Assembly (NCBI GenBank): GCA_003480425.1
Contig: QUJA01000005.1
Coordinates: forward strand, 1-64,000
Direction: 5' to 3'
Length of the DNA: 64,000 nucleotides
Origin: Firmicutes bacterium AM31-12AC
GTDB lineage: Bacteria > Bacillota > Clostridia > Lachnospirales > Lachnospiraceae
Part shown: positions 10,277 through 19,991 of the stretch, piece by piece
How the letters are laid out: each line of letters opens with the position of its first letter
How positions within the stretch are numbered: position 1 is the stretch's first letter
The notes under the pieces: generated by a model
What the model was told of the DNA's origin: nothing
Database searches by the model: none
What the model saw: the letters and a program-made list of their open reading frames with translations, nothing else
Position numbers and translations under genes: made by a program

Positions 10277-12505
10277 GTGTTTGCAAATATTATTGTAGAT
10301 ATCACACACGAAAAGTTAGATAAGATTTTTCAATATAGAGTCCCCTCCCATATGGAAGGGGAACTTTCTATCGGTATGGAAGTTTTGGTGCCATTTGGAA
10401 AAGGAAACCGTATGACAAAAGGTTATGTGGTGGATTTTGCGGAAAACTGCGATTATGATTTGTCAAAGGTTAAGGAAATTGCCGAGATTTCAAGAAAAGG
10501 CATGGCAATTGAAGGAAAGCTGGTCGCATTGGCAGCATGGATGAAGGAGAATTACGGTGGAACTATGATTCAGGCACTCAAAACCGTACTTCCGATAAAA
10601 CAGAAAGAGCAGGCAAAGGTTAAGAAAAAGGTTCGTCTTTTATTAAATGAAGAAGAGGGAAAAACAAAACTGGATTTTTATTTACATAAGAATCAGAAAG
10701 CGAGAGCAAGACTTCTTGCAGCACTTCTCGATGAACCGATTTTAGATTATGAGCTTATTAATAAAAAGTTAAATATTACGCTGAATGTTGTTCGGGCATT
10801 GGAAGAACAAGGTGTGCTTTCAATAGAATCAGAACAGGTATATCGAAATCCGATACAGAATAGAAAACAACAAGAGAAGGACATTTGCTATACAGATGAG
10901 CAGAAGAATGCGATAGAGTGTTTTTGGGGAGACTATCAGAAACAACAATATGGAACATATCTGATTCATGGTGTTACCGGAAGCGGTAAGACAGAGGTGT
11001 ATATGGAGATGATTGCAAGAGTGGCAGCCAAAGGGCGGCAGGCAATTGTTCTGATCCCTGAAATTGCATTGACATTTCAGACTGTGATGAGGTTCTATCG
11101 AAGATTTGGTGACAGGGTATCTATCATGAATTCAAGATTGTCTGCAGGTGAGCGATATGACCAAATGATGCGGGCGAAGGCAGGAGAGATTGATGTAATG
11201 ATAGGTCCACGTTCCGCATTGTTTACGCCATTTCCTAATCTTGGATTGATAGTAATTGATGAAGAACATGAGAATACATACAAAAGTGAACAGATTCCAA
11301 GATATCATGCCAGGGAGACTGCAATCGCCAGAGCAAAACTGGAACAGGCAAGTGTCGTATTAGGATCTGCAACTCCGTCTGTGGAGGCAATGTACCGTGC
11401 AAAGCATGGAGAATATAAATTATTGGAGCTTCATAATCGTTCCGGCAATCAGGAGATGGCCAAAGTTCATGTAGTAGATTTGAGAGAGGAATTACGGGAA
11501 GGCAATCGTTCAATTTTGAGCAGAAAATTACAGCAGATGATTGCAGACAGGCTGCAAAAAAAAGAACAGATTATGCTCTTTTTGAATCGTCGTGGTTATG
11601 CCGGATTTATTTCCTGCCGGGAATGTGGATTTGTTGTAAAATGTCCACATTGTGATGTATCATTATCGTATCACCGCAATGGAAAAATGGTTTGTCATTA
11701 TTGTGGGTATGAACAAGAAAGAGTACAGATATGTCCGGAATGTGGTTCCAGACACATTGGAGAATTTAAAGCCGGAACACAGCAGATAGAAGAAGTGGTG
11801 AAGAAACATTTCCCAGAGGCCAGGGTGCTGCGTATGGATCTGGATACGACCCGGTCAAAGGACGGACATGAGAAAATTCTGGCGGCATTTGCAAATGAAG
11901 AGGCAGATATTTTAGTTGGAACGCAAATGATTGTAAAAGGGCATGATTTTCCAAATGTAACGCTGGTTGGAATCCTGGCAGCAGATATGTCATTGTATTC
12001 AAATGATTATCGTGCAGGAGAGCGGACATTTCAGCTTCTGACTCAGGCAGCGGGACGAGCCGGACGTGGAGCAAAAAAAGGAGAAGCCCTTATTCAGACT
12101 TACAGTCCAAAGCATTACGCAATTGTTACAGCGGCAGCACAGGATTATGAGGCATTTTACGAGGAAGAAATCCACTATCGTGAACTTATGGGGTATCCGC
12201 CTGTGGATAACTTACTCGCAATTCTCGTAAGCTGTGAAAAAGAAGCACTTTTGGAAACCGGTTGTAAATATCTGAAAGAATTTGCAGTTCGGATAAGAGG
12301 TGCAGAAGAAGTAGCGATTATAGGACCGGCCAGTCCGGGAATTGGAAAAATCAATGATGTATATCGTAAAGTGCTCTATCTCAAAACGGAAAAATATGAT
12401 ACATTGATAAAGATGAAAAATAAATTGGAACAATATATTGAAGTGAATCCTGGATTCAATCCGATGCGAATCCAGTTTGATTTCAATCCGATGCATATTT
12501 CATAA
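10277..12505 (+). CDS. priA: Primosomal protein N' (replication restart helicase PriA)
   Basis: A 742-residue superfamily-2 helicase that reloads the replisome at stalled forks. An N-terminal DNA-binding region is followed by Walker A (VTGSGKTEVYMEM), the DEEH box (VIDEEHENTYKSEQ), a zinc-binding insertion with four CxxC pairs (CRECG, CPHC, CHYCG, CPECG) and the C-terminal helicase motifs including QAAGRAGRG. The start is GTG at 10277 with AGGAG at 10266-10270. It lies in the murE-priA-def-fmt order of core genes. Confidence 0.95.
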   Translation: MFANIIVDITHEKLDKIFQYRVPSHMEGELSIGMEVLVPFGKGNRMTKGYVVDFAENCDYDLSKVKEIAEISRKGMAIEGKLVALAAWMKENYGGTMIQALKTVLPIKQKEQAKVKKKVRLLLNEEEGKTKLDFYLHKNQKARARLLAALLDEPILDYELINKKLNITLNVVRALEEQGVLSIESEQVYRNPIQNRKQQEKDICYTDEQKNAIECFWGDYQKQQYGTYLIHGVTGSGKTEVYMEMIARVAAKGRQAIVLIPEIALTFQTVMRFYRRFGDRVSIMNSRLSAGERYDQMMRAKAGEIDVMIGPRSALFTPFPNLGLIVIDEEHENTYKSEQIPRYHARETAIARAKLEQASVVLGSATPSVEAMYRAKHGEYKLLELHNRSGNQEMAKVHVVDLREELREGNRSILSRKLQQMIADRLQKKEQIMLFLNRRGYAGFISCRECGFVVKCPHCDVSLSYHRNGKMVCHYCGYEQERVQICPECGSRHIGEFKAGTQQIEEVVKKHFPEARVLRMDLDTTRSKDGHEKILAAFANEEADILVGTQMIVKGHDFPNVTLVGILAADMSLYSNDYRAGERTFQLLTQAAGRAGRGAKKGEALIQTYSPKHYAIVTAAAQDYEAFYEEEIHYRELMGYPPVDNLLAILVSCEKEALLETGCKYLKEFAVRIRGAEEVAIIGPASPGIGKINDVYRKVLYLKTEKYDTLIKMKNKLEQYIEVNPGFNPMRIQFDFNPMHIS

Positions 12506-12552
12506 GAAATATTTAGAGCGTACATAAATAAAAGAATTAATAGGAGGATATT

Positions 12553-13044
12553 ATGGCAATCAGAGAAATTCGTGTAGTTGGAGACGATATTTTAACAAAG
12601 AAATGTAAAGAGGTAAAAATGATAACTCCGCGTACAGAGACATTAATATTTGATATGTTAGATACAATGTATGAAGAGATGGGAGTTGGACTTGCTGCAC
12701 CACAGGTTGGAATTTTGAAGAGAATCGTAGTAATTGATATCGGAGAAGGACCAATCATTATGATTAATCCTGAAATTCTTGAGACATCAGGGGAGCAGAC
12801 AGGAGAAGAGGGATGCTTAAGCCTTCCGGGAAAATATGGTATTGTGACAAGGCCAAACCATGTGAAGGTACGTTTTCAAGATGAGCACATGGATACTGTA
12901 GAGATGGAAGGAGAGGGACTCCTTGCCAGAGCATTCTGTCATGAGATTGACCATCTGGAAGGAAAGATGTATATGGAACTGGCAGAAGATGGAATCCATG
13001 ACAATAAATATACTGAGGAAGATTATTTGAACGAGGAGGAATAG
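12553..13044 (+). CDS. def: Peptide deformylase
   Basis: A 163-residue metalloenzyme that removes the N-formyl group from nascent proteins. The three canonical motifs are present: GVGLAAPQVG, EEGCLSLPG with the metal-binding cysteine, and the metal-binding HEIDH in AFCHEIDHLEGKMY. TAGGAGG precedes the ATG. It lies 4 bases upstream of fmt, so formylation and deformylation enzymes are co-expressed. Confidence 0.96.
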   Translation: MAIREIRVVGDDILTKKCKEVKMITPRTETLIFDMLDTMYEEMGVGLAAPQVGILKRIVVIDIGEGPIIMINPEILETSGEQTGEEGCLSLPGKYGIVTRPNHVKVRFQDEHMDTVEMEGEGLLARAFCHEIDHLEGKMYMELAEDGIHDNKYTEEDYLNEEE

Positions 13045-13048
13045 ACTC

Positions 13049-13984
13049 ATGAGAATAATATTTATGGGAACGCCGGACTTTTCTGTTGGAACACTGGAAG
13101 CACTGGTAGAAGCAGGACATGAAGTATGTCTTGTTGTGACACAGCCGGATAAGCCAAAAGGAAGAGGAAAAGAAATGCAGTATACACCGGTAAAAGAAGC
13201 TGCATTGAAACATGGAATCGAAGTATATCAGCCACGTAGAATACGTGAAGCTGAGTGTGTGGAAAAATTAAGACAGTATAATGCAGATATTATGGTAGTG
13301 ATTGCATTTGGGCAGATCATTCCGAAAGAGATTTTAGAGATGGTGCCATATGGATGTGTGAATGTACATGCATCTCTGCTTCCAAAGTATCGTGGAGCAG
13401 CACCGATTCAGTGGTCTATTATTGATGGAGAAGCTGTAACAGGTGTGACAACGATGCAGATGGATGAGGGACTGGATACTGGTGATATGCTGTTGAAGAC
13501 AGAGGTTCCGATTACAGCAGAAGAAACAGGTGAGAGTCTGCACGATAAGTTAGCCAAGGCAGGAGCGGCACTTTGTGTAGAGACATTGGCAAAGCTGCAG
13601 GAAGGAAGCATTGTTCCGGAAAAACAAGGAGAAAGTCCGACCGCTTATGCAAAAATGCTTGATAAAAAATTGGGAAACATTGACTGGACGAAGTCAGCAG
13701 CAGAAATTGAAAGACTTGTTCGCGGTTTGAATTCATGGCCAAGTGCATACACTTACTGGAATAAGAAAGTGGTGAAAATCTGGAAGGCTTCTGTGACAGA
13801 TGAAAATAGTAACGAGCAAGTTGGAACAGTTGTAAAGGTTGAAAAAGATAGTTTTTATGTGCAGACAGGAAACGGACTTTTAAAAGTACTTGAATTACAG
13901 ATTCCAGGGAAAAAGAGAATGGATGCAGGAGCATTTTTAAGAGGTTATACAATTGAGCCTGGAGAAGTATTTCATCAGGAATAA
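13049..13984 (+). CDS. fmt: Methionyl-tRNA formyltransferase
   Basis: A 311-residue enzyme that transfers the formyl group of 10-formyltetrahydrofolate to Met-tRNA(fMet). Family motifs are visible: MGTPDFSVGTLEAL at the N-terminus, FGQIIPKEIL, the catalytic-region HASLLPKYRGAAPIQW, and the C-terminal OB-fold domain from about residue 205. AGGAGG precedes the ATG and overlaps the end of def. The dispersed 11-mer repeat follows at 14015. Confidence 0.96.
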   Translation: MRIIFMGTPDFSVGTLEALVEAGHEVCLVVTQPDKPKGRGKEMQYTPVKEAALKHGIEVYQPRRIREAECVEKLRQYNADIMVVIAFGQIIPKEILEMVPYGCVNVHASLLPKYRGAAPIQWSIIDGEAVTGVTTMQMDEGLDTGDMLLKTEVPITAEETGESLHDKLAKAGAALCVETLAKLQEGSIVPEKQGESPTAYAKMLDKKLGNIDWTKSAAEIERLVRGLNSWPSAYTYWNKKVVKIWKASVTDENSNEQVGTVVKVEKDSFYVQTGNGLLKVLELQIPGKKRMDAGAFLRGYTIEPGEVFHQE

Positions 13985-14009
13985 GAGAGTAAAAGTGAAT
14001 AAGAAGAGG

Positions 14010-14025
14010 GGACGTTCGACTTGAA
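14010..14025 (+). repeat. Partial dispersed repeat (3' end only)
   Basis: GGACGTTCGACTTGAA at 14010-14025 is identical to the right terminus of the long copies at 1-108 and 49868-50043. It lies 25 bases after the fmt stop codon and before the next ribosome binding site, in the same orientation as the other copies. Confidence 0.6.
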
Positions 14026-14046
14026 ATACAGTGAGGAGAGATAGAT

Positions 14047-14751
14047 ATGTATGGTTTTTATTATGATCCAACCTATGTAATGGTATTAATTGGTGTTGTA
14101 ATTTGTATGCTGGCATCAGCAAATGTCAACAGAACTTTTCAAAAATATTCCAGAATCCGCAGTCATAGTGGTATGACTGGACGTGAGGCTGCGGAGCGCC
14201 TCTTACATGCAAATGGAATTTATGATGTTACGGTTCAGCGTGTAGCAGGAAATTTGACAGATCATTATGATCCAAGAAATAAAACGTTAAATCTTTCGGA
14301 TTCAACATATGCTTCTACTTCAGTTGCTGCAATTGGTGTGGCAGCACATGAGTGTGGTCATGCTGTGCAGCATGCCAATGGATATGCACCCCTTAAAATA
14401 CGAGGTTCATTGGTACCGGTGGCAAATTTTGGATCTACATTGGCATGGCCATTGATATTGATTGGATTTTTGATTCAGGGAAATGCATCTGTTTTGCTGA
14501 TTAATCTGGGAATCCTATTGTTCTCGGCAGCGGTTTTATTCCAGATTGTGACATTACCGGTGGAATTTAATGCATCGTCAAGAGCATTAAAGTCATTGGA
14601 GACAAATGGAATACTTTATACTGAAGAAGTAGCAGATACAAGAAAAGTACTGCGTGCAGCAGCATTGACTTATGTGGCAAGTGCGGCTTCTGCTATTTTA
14701 CAGCTTTTACGTCTGATATTAATTTCAGGAGGAAGAAGACGAAATGACTAA
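14047..14751 (+). CDS. Zinc metallopeptidase, YugP-like (PF04298-type)
   Basis: A 234-residue membrane-associated putative peptidase. There is an N-terminal transmembrane helix (about residues 8-25), the zinc motif HECGHAVQH (about 102-110), and two or three hydrophobic spans at about 135-185. The family is widespread in Firmicutes, with poorly defined substrates. The 3' end overlaps rsmB by 8 bases, placing it in the def-fmt-rsmB-rlmN translation/RNA-modification operon. Confidence 0.88.
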   Translation: MYGFYYDPTYVMVLIGVVICMLASANVNRTFQKYSRIRSHSGMTGREAAERLLHANGIYDVTVQRVAGNLTDHYDPRNKTLNLSDSTYASTSVAAIGVAAHECGHAVQHANGYAPLKIRGSLVPVANFGSTLAWPLILIGFLIQGNASVLLINLGILLFSAAVLFQIVTLPVEFNASSRALKSLETNGILYTEEVADTRKVLRAAALTYVASAASAILQLLRLILISGGRRRND

Positions 14752-16093
14752 AGCAATCAATGAAAGAGAGATTGTGCTCGAAGTCTTATTAGAAATTACA
14801 GAACAGGGAATGTACAGTCATATTGTACTTCGTGATGTATTAAATAAGTACCAGTACCTTGAGAAGAAAGAGCGTAGCTTTATCACAAGAGTGACAGAGG
14901 GTACTCTGGAACATATGATGGAGATTGATTATATTTTAGATCAATTTTCAAAAGTGAAAGTAAAGAAAATGAAACCGGTAATCCGTAATATTATGAGAAG
15001 TGCAGTTTACCAGATGAAATATATGGACAGCGTTCCGGTATCCGCAGCCTGTAATGAAGCAGTAAAGCTGGCTGTCAGAAAAGGGTTTGGAAGTTTAAGA
15101 GGATTTGTGAACGGAGTTCTTAGAAATGTGGCACGAAATCTGGATCAAATCGCGTATCCTACAGAACCGCGCCAGAGATTATCAATCCAGTACTCCATGC
15201 CGGAATGGATTTTGAATCTGTGGTTAAAGGCATATGACAGTGATATCGTAGAACAGATGCTTCAGGCATTTCAGAGAGAAACTCCGCTTACGATACGTTG
15301 TAATTTGCGTATGGTAACACCAAAGCAATTAAAAGAACATCTGGAAGTAGAAGGCGTTACAGTTAAAGTGCATCCATATTTAGAATATGCATTTCATATA
15401 TCAGGATTTGATTATTTGGGAGATCTGGAAAGCTTTCAAAATGGTGAGTTTTCAGTACAAGATATCAGTTCCATGCTTGTAAGTGAGTTGGCAGGTCCTA
15501 AAGAGGGTGACTATGTGATCGATGTTTGTGCGGCACCGGGAGGAAAAAGCCTTCATATGGCTGAAAAATTAAATGGAAGCGGACGTGTAGAAGCACGTGA
15601 TCTGACAGAATATAAAGTCGGTCTGATTCAGGAAAACATTGAGAGAACCGGTCTGAGTAATGTGGAAGCAGTACAGCAGGACGCCTTGATATTCGATGAG
15701 ACTTCTGTAGGAAAAGCAGATATTGTTCTGGCAGATCTTCCATGTTCAGGTCTTGGAGTGCTTGCAAAGAAAACAGATTTGAAATATAAGGCGACAAAAG
15801 AGGGAGCCGATTCGCTTGCAAAATTGCAAAGAGAGATGTTAAAAAATGTACAGGCATATGTGAAAGATGAAGGAAAACTGGTTTACAGTACATGTACGAT
15901 CAATCCGGCAGAAAATATGGATAATGTACATTGGTTTTTAAATGAATATCCAGAATTTGAATTAATAGATATTCATGGATCATTGTGTGAAGAACTTCAG
16001 AAGGATGTGAAAGAAAATGGATGCATCCAACTGCTTCCGGGGGTTCATCAAAGTGATGGATTTTTCCTGGCATGTATGAAGAAAAGGAAATAG
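14744..16093 (+). CDS. rsmB: 16S rRNA (cytosine-967-C5)-methyltransferase RsmB
   Basis: A 449-residue fusion of an N-terminal NusB-like RNA-binding domain (about 1-140) and a C-terminal SAM-dependent m5C methyltransferase. The SAM motif is CAAPGGKSLHMAEKL, and the two family cysteines appear in DLPCSGLG and YSTCTINPAEN. It modifies 16S rRNA. It starts inside the preceding gene and ends 9 bases before rlmN, consistent with one transcript. Confidence 0.94.
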   Translation: MTKAINEREIVLEVLLEITEQGMYSHIVLRDVLNKYQYLEKKERSFITRVTEGTLEHMMEIDYILDQFSKVKVKKMKPVIRNIMRSAVYQMKYMDSVPVSAACNEAVKLAVRKGFGSLRGFVNGVLRNVARNLDQIAYPTEPRQRLSIQYSMPEWILNLWLKAYDSDIVEQMLQAFQRETPLTIRCNLRMVTPKQLKEHLEVEGVTVKVHPYLEYAFHISGFDYLGDLESFQNGEFSVQDISSMLVSELAGPKEGDYVIDVCAAPGGKSLHMAEKLNGSGRVEARDLTEYKVGLIQENIERTGLSNVEAVQQDALIFDETSVGKADIVLADLPCSGLGVLAKKTDLKYKATKEGADSLAKLQREMLKNVQAYVKDEGKLVYSTCTINPAENMDNVHWFLNEYPEFELIDIHGSLCEELQKDVKENGCIQLLPGVHQSDGFFLACMKKRK

Positions 16094-16102
16094 ACAGAGA
16101 GA

Positions 16103-17143
16103 ATGAAGAAAGATATTCGAGCATATACATACGAAGAGTTACAAGAAGAATTAAAAACTCAGGGAGAAAAAGCATTTCGTGCAAAGCAGATTTACGAATG
16201 GCTTCATGTGAAGACCATTGATAATTTTGACGAGATGACAAATATCTCAAAAGCATTGCGTGAAAAATTGAAAGAAAATTATGAGATCCTTTCCGTGCAT
16301 ATGTTGGAGCGGCAAGAATCCAAATTGGATGGAACAAATAAGTTTTTATTTCAGCTTCATGACGGCAATGTAGTGGAAAGTGTTTTAATGCGGTATAAAC
16401 ATGGCAATTCAGTTTGCATTTCCTCACAGGTAGGATGTAGAATGGGATGCCGTTTCTGTGCATCTACGATAGGCGGTCTTGTTCGCAATTTGTCTGCATC
16501 AGAGATGCTTGGACAGATTTATCAGATTCAGAAAATCATAGGGGAGAGAGTTTCGAATGTGGTAATTATGGGAACAGGCGAACCGATGGATAATTACGAT
16601 AATTTTCTCAAATTTATTCATATATTGACAGATGAACATGGACTGAATATCAGTCAGAGAAATGTGACAGTATCGACTTGTGGGATTGTTCCACGGATTT
16701 ATGATCTGGCAAAAGAACATTTACAGATCACACTGGCGTTGTCACTGCATGGATCAAATCAGAATAAACGAAAAGAATTAATGCCGGTTGCAAATAAATA
16801 TGAGTTGTCAGAAGTGCTTGAAGCGTGCGATGCATATTTTGAAGAGACAGGAAGAAGAATTACGTTTGAGTATAGTCTGGTGCATGGAGTGAACGATACA
16901 CCGGAAGATGCAAAAGAATTAATTCAAATATTAAAACCAAGAAATTGCCATTTGAATTTGATTCCGGTCAATCCAATCAAAGAGCGTGATTTTGTAAGAC
17001 CAGATCGGAAAAATGCGTTGAATTTTAAAAATAAACTTGAAAAAAGCGGAATAAATGTTACTATAAGAAGAGAAATGGGCGCAGATATAGATGGAGCCTG
17101 CGGTCAGCTCAGAAGACGTTACGTAGAGACAAGTGAGGAATAA
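16103..17143 (+). CDS. rlmN: Dual-specificity rRNA/tRNA adenine-C2 methyltransferase RlmN
   Basis: A 346-residue radical-SAM enzyme methylating 23S rRNA A2503 and tRNA A37. The radical-SAM cluster is CRMGCRFC (CxxxCxxC), with GTGEPMDNYDN, STCGIVP and ALSLHGSNQNKR downstream. The catalytic C-terminal cysteine lies in GACGQLRRRY. The length is typical. It is followed by the prpC-prkC-rsgA block, a conserved order in Firmicutes. Confidence 0.95.
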   Translation: MKKDIRAYTYEELQEELKTQGEKAFRAKQIYEWLHVKTIDNFDEMTNISKALREKLKENYEILSVHMLERQESKLDGTNKFLFQLHDGNVVESVLMRYKHGNSVCISSQVGCRMGCRFCASTIGGLVRNLSASEMLGQIYQIQKIIGERVSNVVIMGTGEPMDNYDNFLKFIHILTDEHGLNISQRNVTVSTCGIVPRIYDLAKEHLQITLALSLHGSNQNKRKELMPVANKYELSEVLEACDAYFEETGRRITFEYSLVHGVNDTPEDAKELIQILKPRNCHLNLIPVNPIKERDFVRPDRKNALNFKNKLEKSGINVTIRREMGADIDGACGQLRRRYVETSEE

Positions 17144-17154
17144 AGGAGAAGAAT

Positions 17155-17898
17155 ATGAAGACATTTTCGATTACCGATGTAGGTATGGTACGACAAGTAA
17201 ATCAGGACTATGTCTATACGACAGACAATCCAATAGGACCTCTCCCAAACTTATTTGTTGTAGCAGATGGTATGGGAGGACACAAGGCAGGAGATTACGC
17301 TTCAAAATATACAGTTGAAGTGATGAAAAGAGAGCTTGCTCAAAGTGAAGAGAAAGACGTGGAGAAAGCGCTTGTTTCCGCAATTGAGAAGGCAAATCGA
17401 GAGATTATCAAGAAAGCATCGGAAGATGAACATTTGAAAGGCATGGGAACAACAGTTGTAGCAGCAACGATCGTAGATCATATGATGTATTTTGCAAATG
17501 TTGGAGACAGCCGTTTATATTTGATCAATCAAGGAATCACACAGTTGACAAAGGACCATTCGCTGGTTGAAGAGATGGTACGACTGGGTGGTATCAAACC
17601 GGAAGAGGCGAAGCATCATCCGGATAAAAATATCATTACGAGAGCAATTGGTGCTAAGAACAATGTCGATGTAGACTTTTACGAACACCGTCTGAAACGG
17701 GGAGATATCATACTGATGTGTACAGATGGTTTGAGTAATATGGTAGAAGACGAGGAACTATTTCATATAGTTCAGGGGGGAAGAGATATTGTAGAAGCCG
17801 GAACAGCATTAGTGGATGCAGCAAAAGAGAACGGTGGAACAGATAACATCGGAGTTGTTTTGATGGAACCATTTACTGATGAGGTGAGTATATGTTAA
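17155..17898 (+). CDS. prpC: PP2C-family Ser/Thr phosphatase (PrpC/Stp1)
   Basis: A 247-residue Mg/Mn-dependent phosphatase opposing PrkC. Signature motifs are VADGMGGHKAGD (metal-binding aspartate), MGTTVVAA, ANVGDSRLYL, CTDGLSNMV and the final GGTDNIGVV. AAAGGAG precedes the ATG. The 3' end overlaps prkC by 7 bases, so kinase and phosphatase are coupled, as is usual in this phylum. Confidence 0.95.
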   Translation: MKTFSITDVGMVRQVNQDYVYTTDNPIGPLPNLFVVADGMGGHKAGDYASKYTVEVMKRELAQSEEKDVEKALVSAIEKANREIIKKASEDEHLKGMGTTVVAATIVDHMMYFANVGDSRLYLINQGITQLTKDHSLVEEMVRLGGIKPEEAKHHPDKNIITRAIGAKNNVDVDFYEHRLKRGDIILMCTDGLSNMVEDEELFHIVQGGRDIVEAGTALVDAAKENGGTDNIGVVLMEPFTDEVSIC

Positions 17899-19982
17899 AA
17901 GAAGGGGTTTTTTTAGGAAAGCGCTATGAGATACTCGGGCGTATTGGCTCGGGTGGCATGGCGGATGTATATAAAGGTAAAGATCATAAGTTAAATCGTT
18001 ATGTTGCCGTAAAAGTTTTGAAAAGTGATTATAGGAATGACGAATCATTTATCAAAAAGTTTGTAAGTGAAGCGCAGGCGGCAGCAGGTCTGATGCATCC
18101 GAATGTAGTGAATGTGTATGATGTAGGGCAAGATCGCGGACTGTATTATATGGTCATGGAGCTTGTTGAAGGAATTACACTAAAAGAATATATTGAAAAG
18201 AAAGAACGTTTGTCTGCAAAAGAGGCAATCAGTATTTCAATACAGATGATAAGCGGTATTCAGGCTGCACATAATCATCATATTATCCACAGAGATATCA
18301 AACCACAGAATATTATCATTTCAAAGGATGGTAAGGTTAAGGTTACAGACTTTGGTATTGCACGTGCTACAACATCGACGGCTACAATCAGTACGAATGT
18401 TATGGGATCGGTTCATTATACTTCACCGGAACAGGCAAAAGGCGGTATTGTAGATGAGCGGAGTGATATTTATTCAGCTGGTATTACCATGTATGAGATG
18501 GTTACAGGACATGTACCATTTGATGGGGATTCGACAGTATCAGTTGCGTTGAAGCATCTGAAGGAGAAGATTGTTGCACCATCAGTAGAAGTACCTGATA
18601 TTCCTTACAGTCTGGATTGCATTATTATGAAATGTACAGAGAAGAATGTAGAGAGAAGATATCAGAATTGTCAGGATCTGATTTCTGATTTGAAACATTC
18701 TCTTGTAGATCCGGATGGGCATTTTGTAGATGAGCAGTTGGATGTATTTACCGGAAGAAAGCCGGCAGGTGATGAGACAATTCTGATGTCTGAGGATGAG
18801 ATTCGAAGAGCTCAGGAACGCAGTTATTCACAGTCGGATGATTATGATGATTCAGATTATGACGATGACGATTATGACGATGATGATTATGATGACGACG
18901 ATGACGATTACAGAGCACCGACTCAGAGAAGAAACTCAGATTATAATCGTAAAAAGAATGTAGATCCGAATACGAAGAAAATCATGAAAATTTTAATGGT
19001 TGTTGCAGCTGCGATTATTGCCATGGTTATTATATTTATGGTAGGAAATGCTATGGGTGCATTTAAAGGTGGTATCGGTCTGAATACAACAACGAACGAT
19101 GCAAAAGTAGTAGTACCTAACTTGCTGGGAATGACAGAAGATGAGGCAAAGGCCGCATTAAAGAAAAAGAATCTTGGATATTCTATAGCAGGAAGAGAAG
19201 AATCAGATAAGTATGCAGCCGGCGAGATTATGGAACAGAGCGAAAAGGCCAATTCCAAAGTGGAAAAGAATACAGAAATAAAAGTTGTGATCAGTACCGG
19301 TAAAGCGAAAAAGACAGTATCTGTACCGGATGTAAAGGGTATGAGTGAGGAGGATGCGCAGAAGACTCTTGAAAACCTGAATCTGGTCGTGGAGGCACAG
19401 GCACAGAACGATGATACCGTTGCATCTGGAAAAGTAATTTCAACTGATCCGGCAGCAGGAACACAGCTTACAGAAGGCAGCAAAGTAACCATGTATGTCA
19501 GTCTGGGAATTGAGTCTGTTGAAGTGCCAAGTATTACAGGCATGAGTTCAGAAGAAGCACAGTCTGCAATACAGAATGTTGGATTACAGGCTTCTGTTAC
19601 AGAGGATTATAGTGATACCGTTGCGTCAGGAATGGTTATTTCACAAGATCCAGCCAGTGGCAAAGTAAAGAAAGGAAGTACTGTCAATATCGTGGTCAGT
19701 AAAGGGGCAAAGGTAAAAATGGTGACAGTTCCGTCTTTAAGTGGAATGACACAGCAGGCAGCAGAACAGGCCATTATAGATGCAGGACTTACGGTTGGAA
19801 GTGTTACAGAAGAATATAATGCAGGCGTTTCAGCCGGATATGTAATTTCGCAGACTGCTTCCGTTGGAAGTCAGATAGAGAAAGGCAGCAGTGTTGGCTT
19901 TGTAGTAAGTAAAGGAGCACAGCCATCTACTGACAATGGAAACACAGGCGGAGAAGACAATGAATCTTCAGAGTTACAATAA
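17892..19982 (+). CDS. prkC: PASTA-domain Ser/Thr kinase PrkC
   Basis: A 696-residue membrane kinase sensing cell-wall muropeptides. The N-terminal Hanks kinase domain (about 12-275) has GSGGMADVYKG, HRDIKPQN and the DFGIA loop. One transmembrane helix lies at about 364-385. Four extracellular PASTA repeats span about 406-675, each beginning with a V(V/S/E/T)VP(N/D/S) strand, followed by a short Ser-rich tail. The juxtamembrane segment at about residues 315-340 is a Tyr/Asp tract made of repeated DYDD units and is unusually acidic. It lies in the prpC-prkC-rsgA-rpe-thiN operon. Confidence 0.95.
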   Translation: MLKEGVFLGKRYEILGRIGSGGMADVYKGKDHKLNRYVAVKVLKSDYRNDESFIKKFVSEAQAAAGLMHPNVVNVYDVGQDRGLYYMVMELVEGITLKEYIEKKERLSAKEAISISIQMISGIQAAHNHHIIHRDIKPQNIIISKDGKVKVTDFGIARATTSTATISTNVMGSVHYTSPEQAKGGIVDERSDIYSAGITMYEMVTGHVPFDGDSTVSVALKHLKEKIVAPSVEVPDIPYSLDCIIMKCTEKNVERRYQNCQDLISDLKHSLVDPDGHFVDEQLDVFTGRKPAGDETILMSEDEIRRAQERSYSQSDDYDDSDYDDDDYDDDDYDDDDDDYRAPTQRRNSDYNRKKNVDPNTKKIMKILMVVAAAIIAMVIIFMVGNAMGAFKGGIGLNTTTNDAKVVVPNLLGMTEDEAKAALKKKNLGYSIAGREESDKYAAGEIMEQSEKANSKVEKNTEIKVVISTGKAKKTVSVPDVKGMSEEDAQKTLENLNLVVEAQAQNDDTVASGKVISTDPAAGTQLTEGSKVTMYVSLGIESVEVPSITGMSSEEAQSAIQNVGLQASVTEDYSDTVASGMVISQDPASGKVKKGSTVNIVVSKGAKVKMVTVPSLSGMTQQAAEQAIIDAGLTVGSVTEEYNAGVSAGYVISQTASVGSQIEKGSSVGFVVSKGAQPSTDNGNTGGEDNESSELQ

Positions 19983-19991
19983 AGGAAAATT

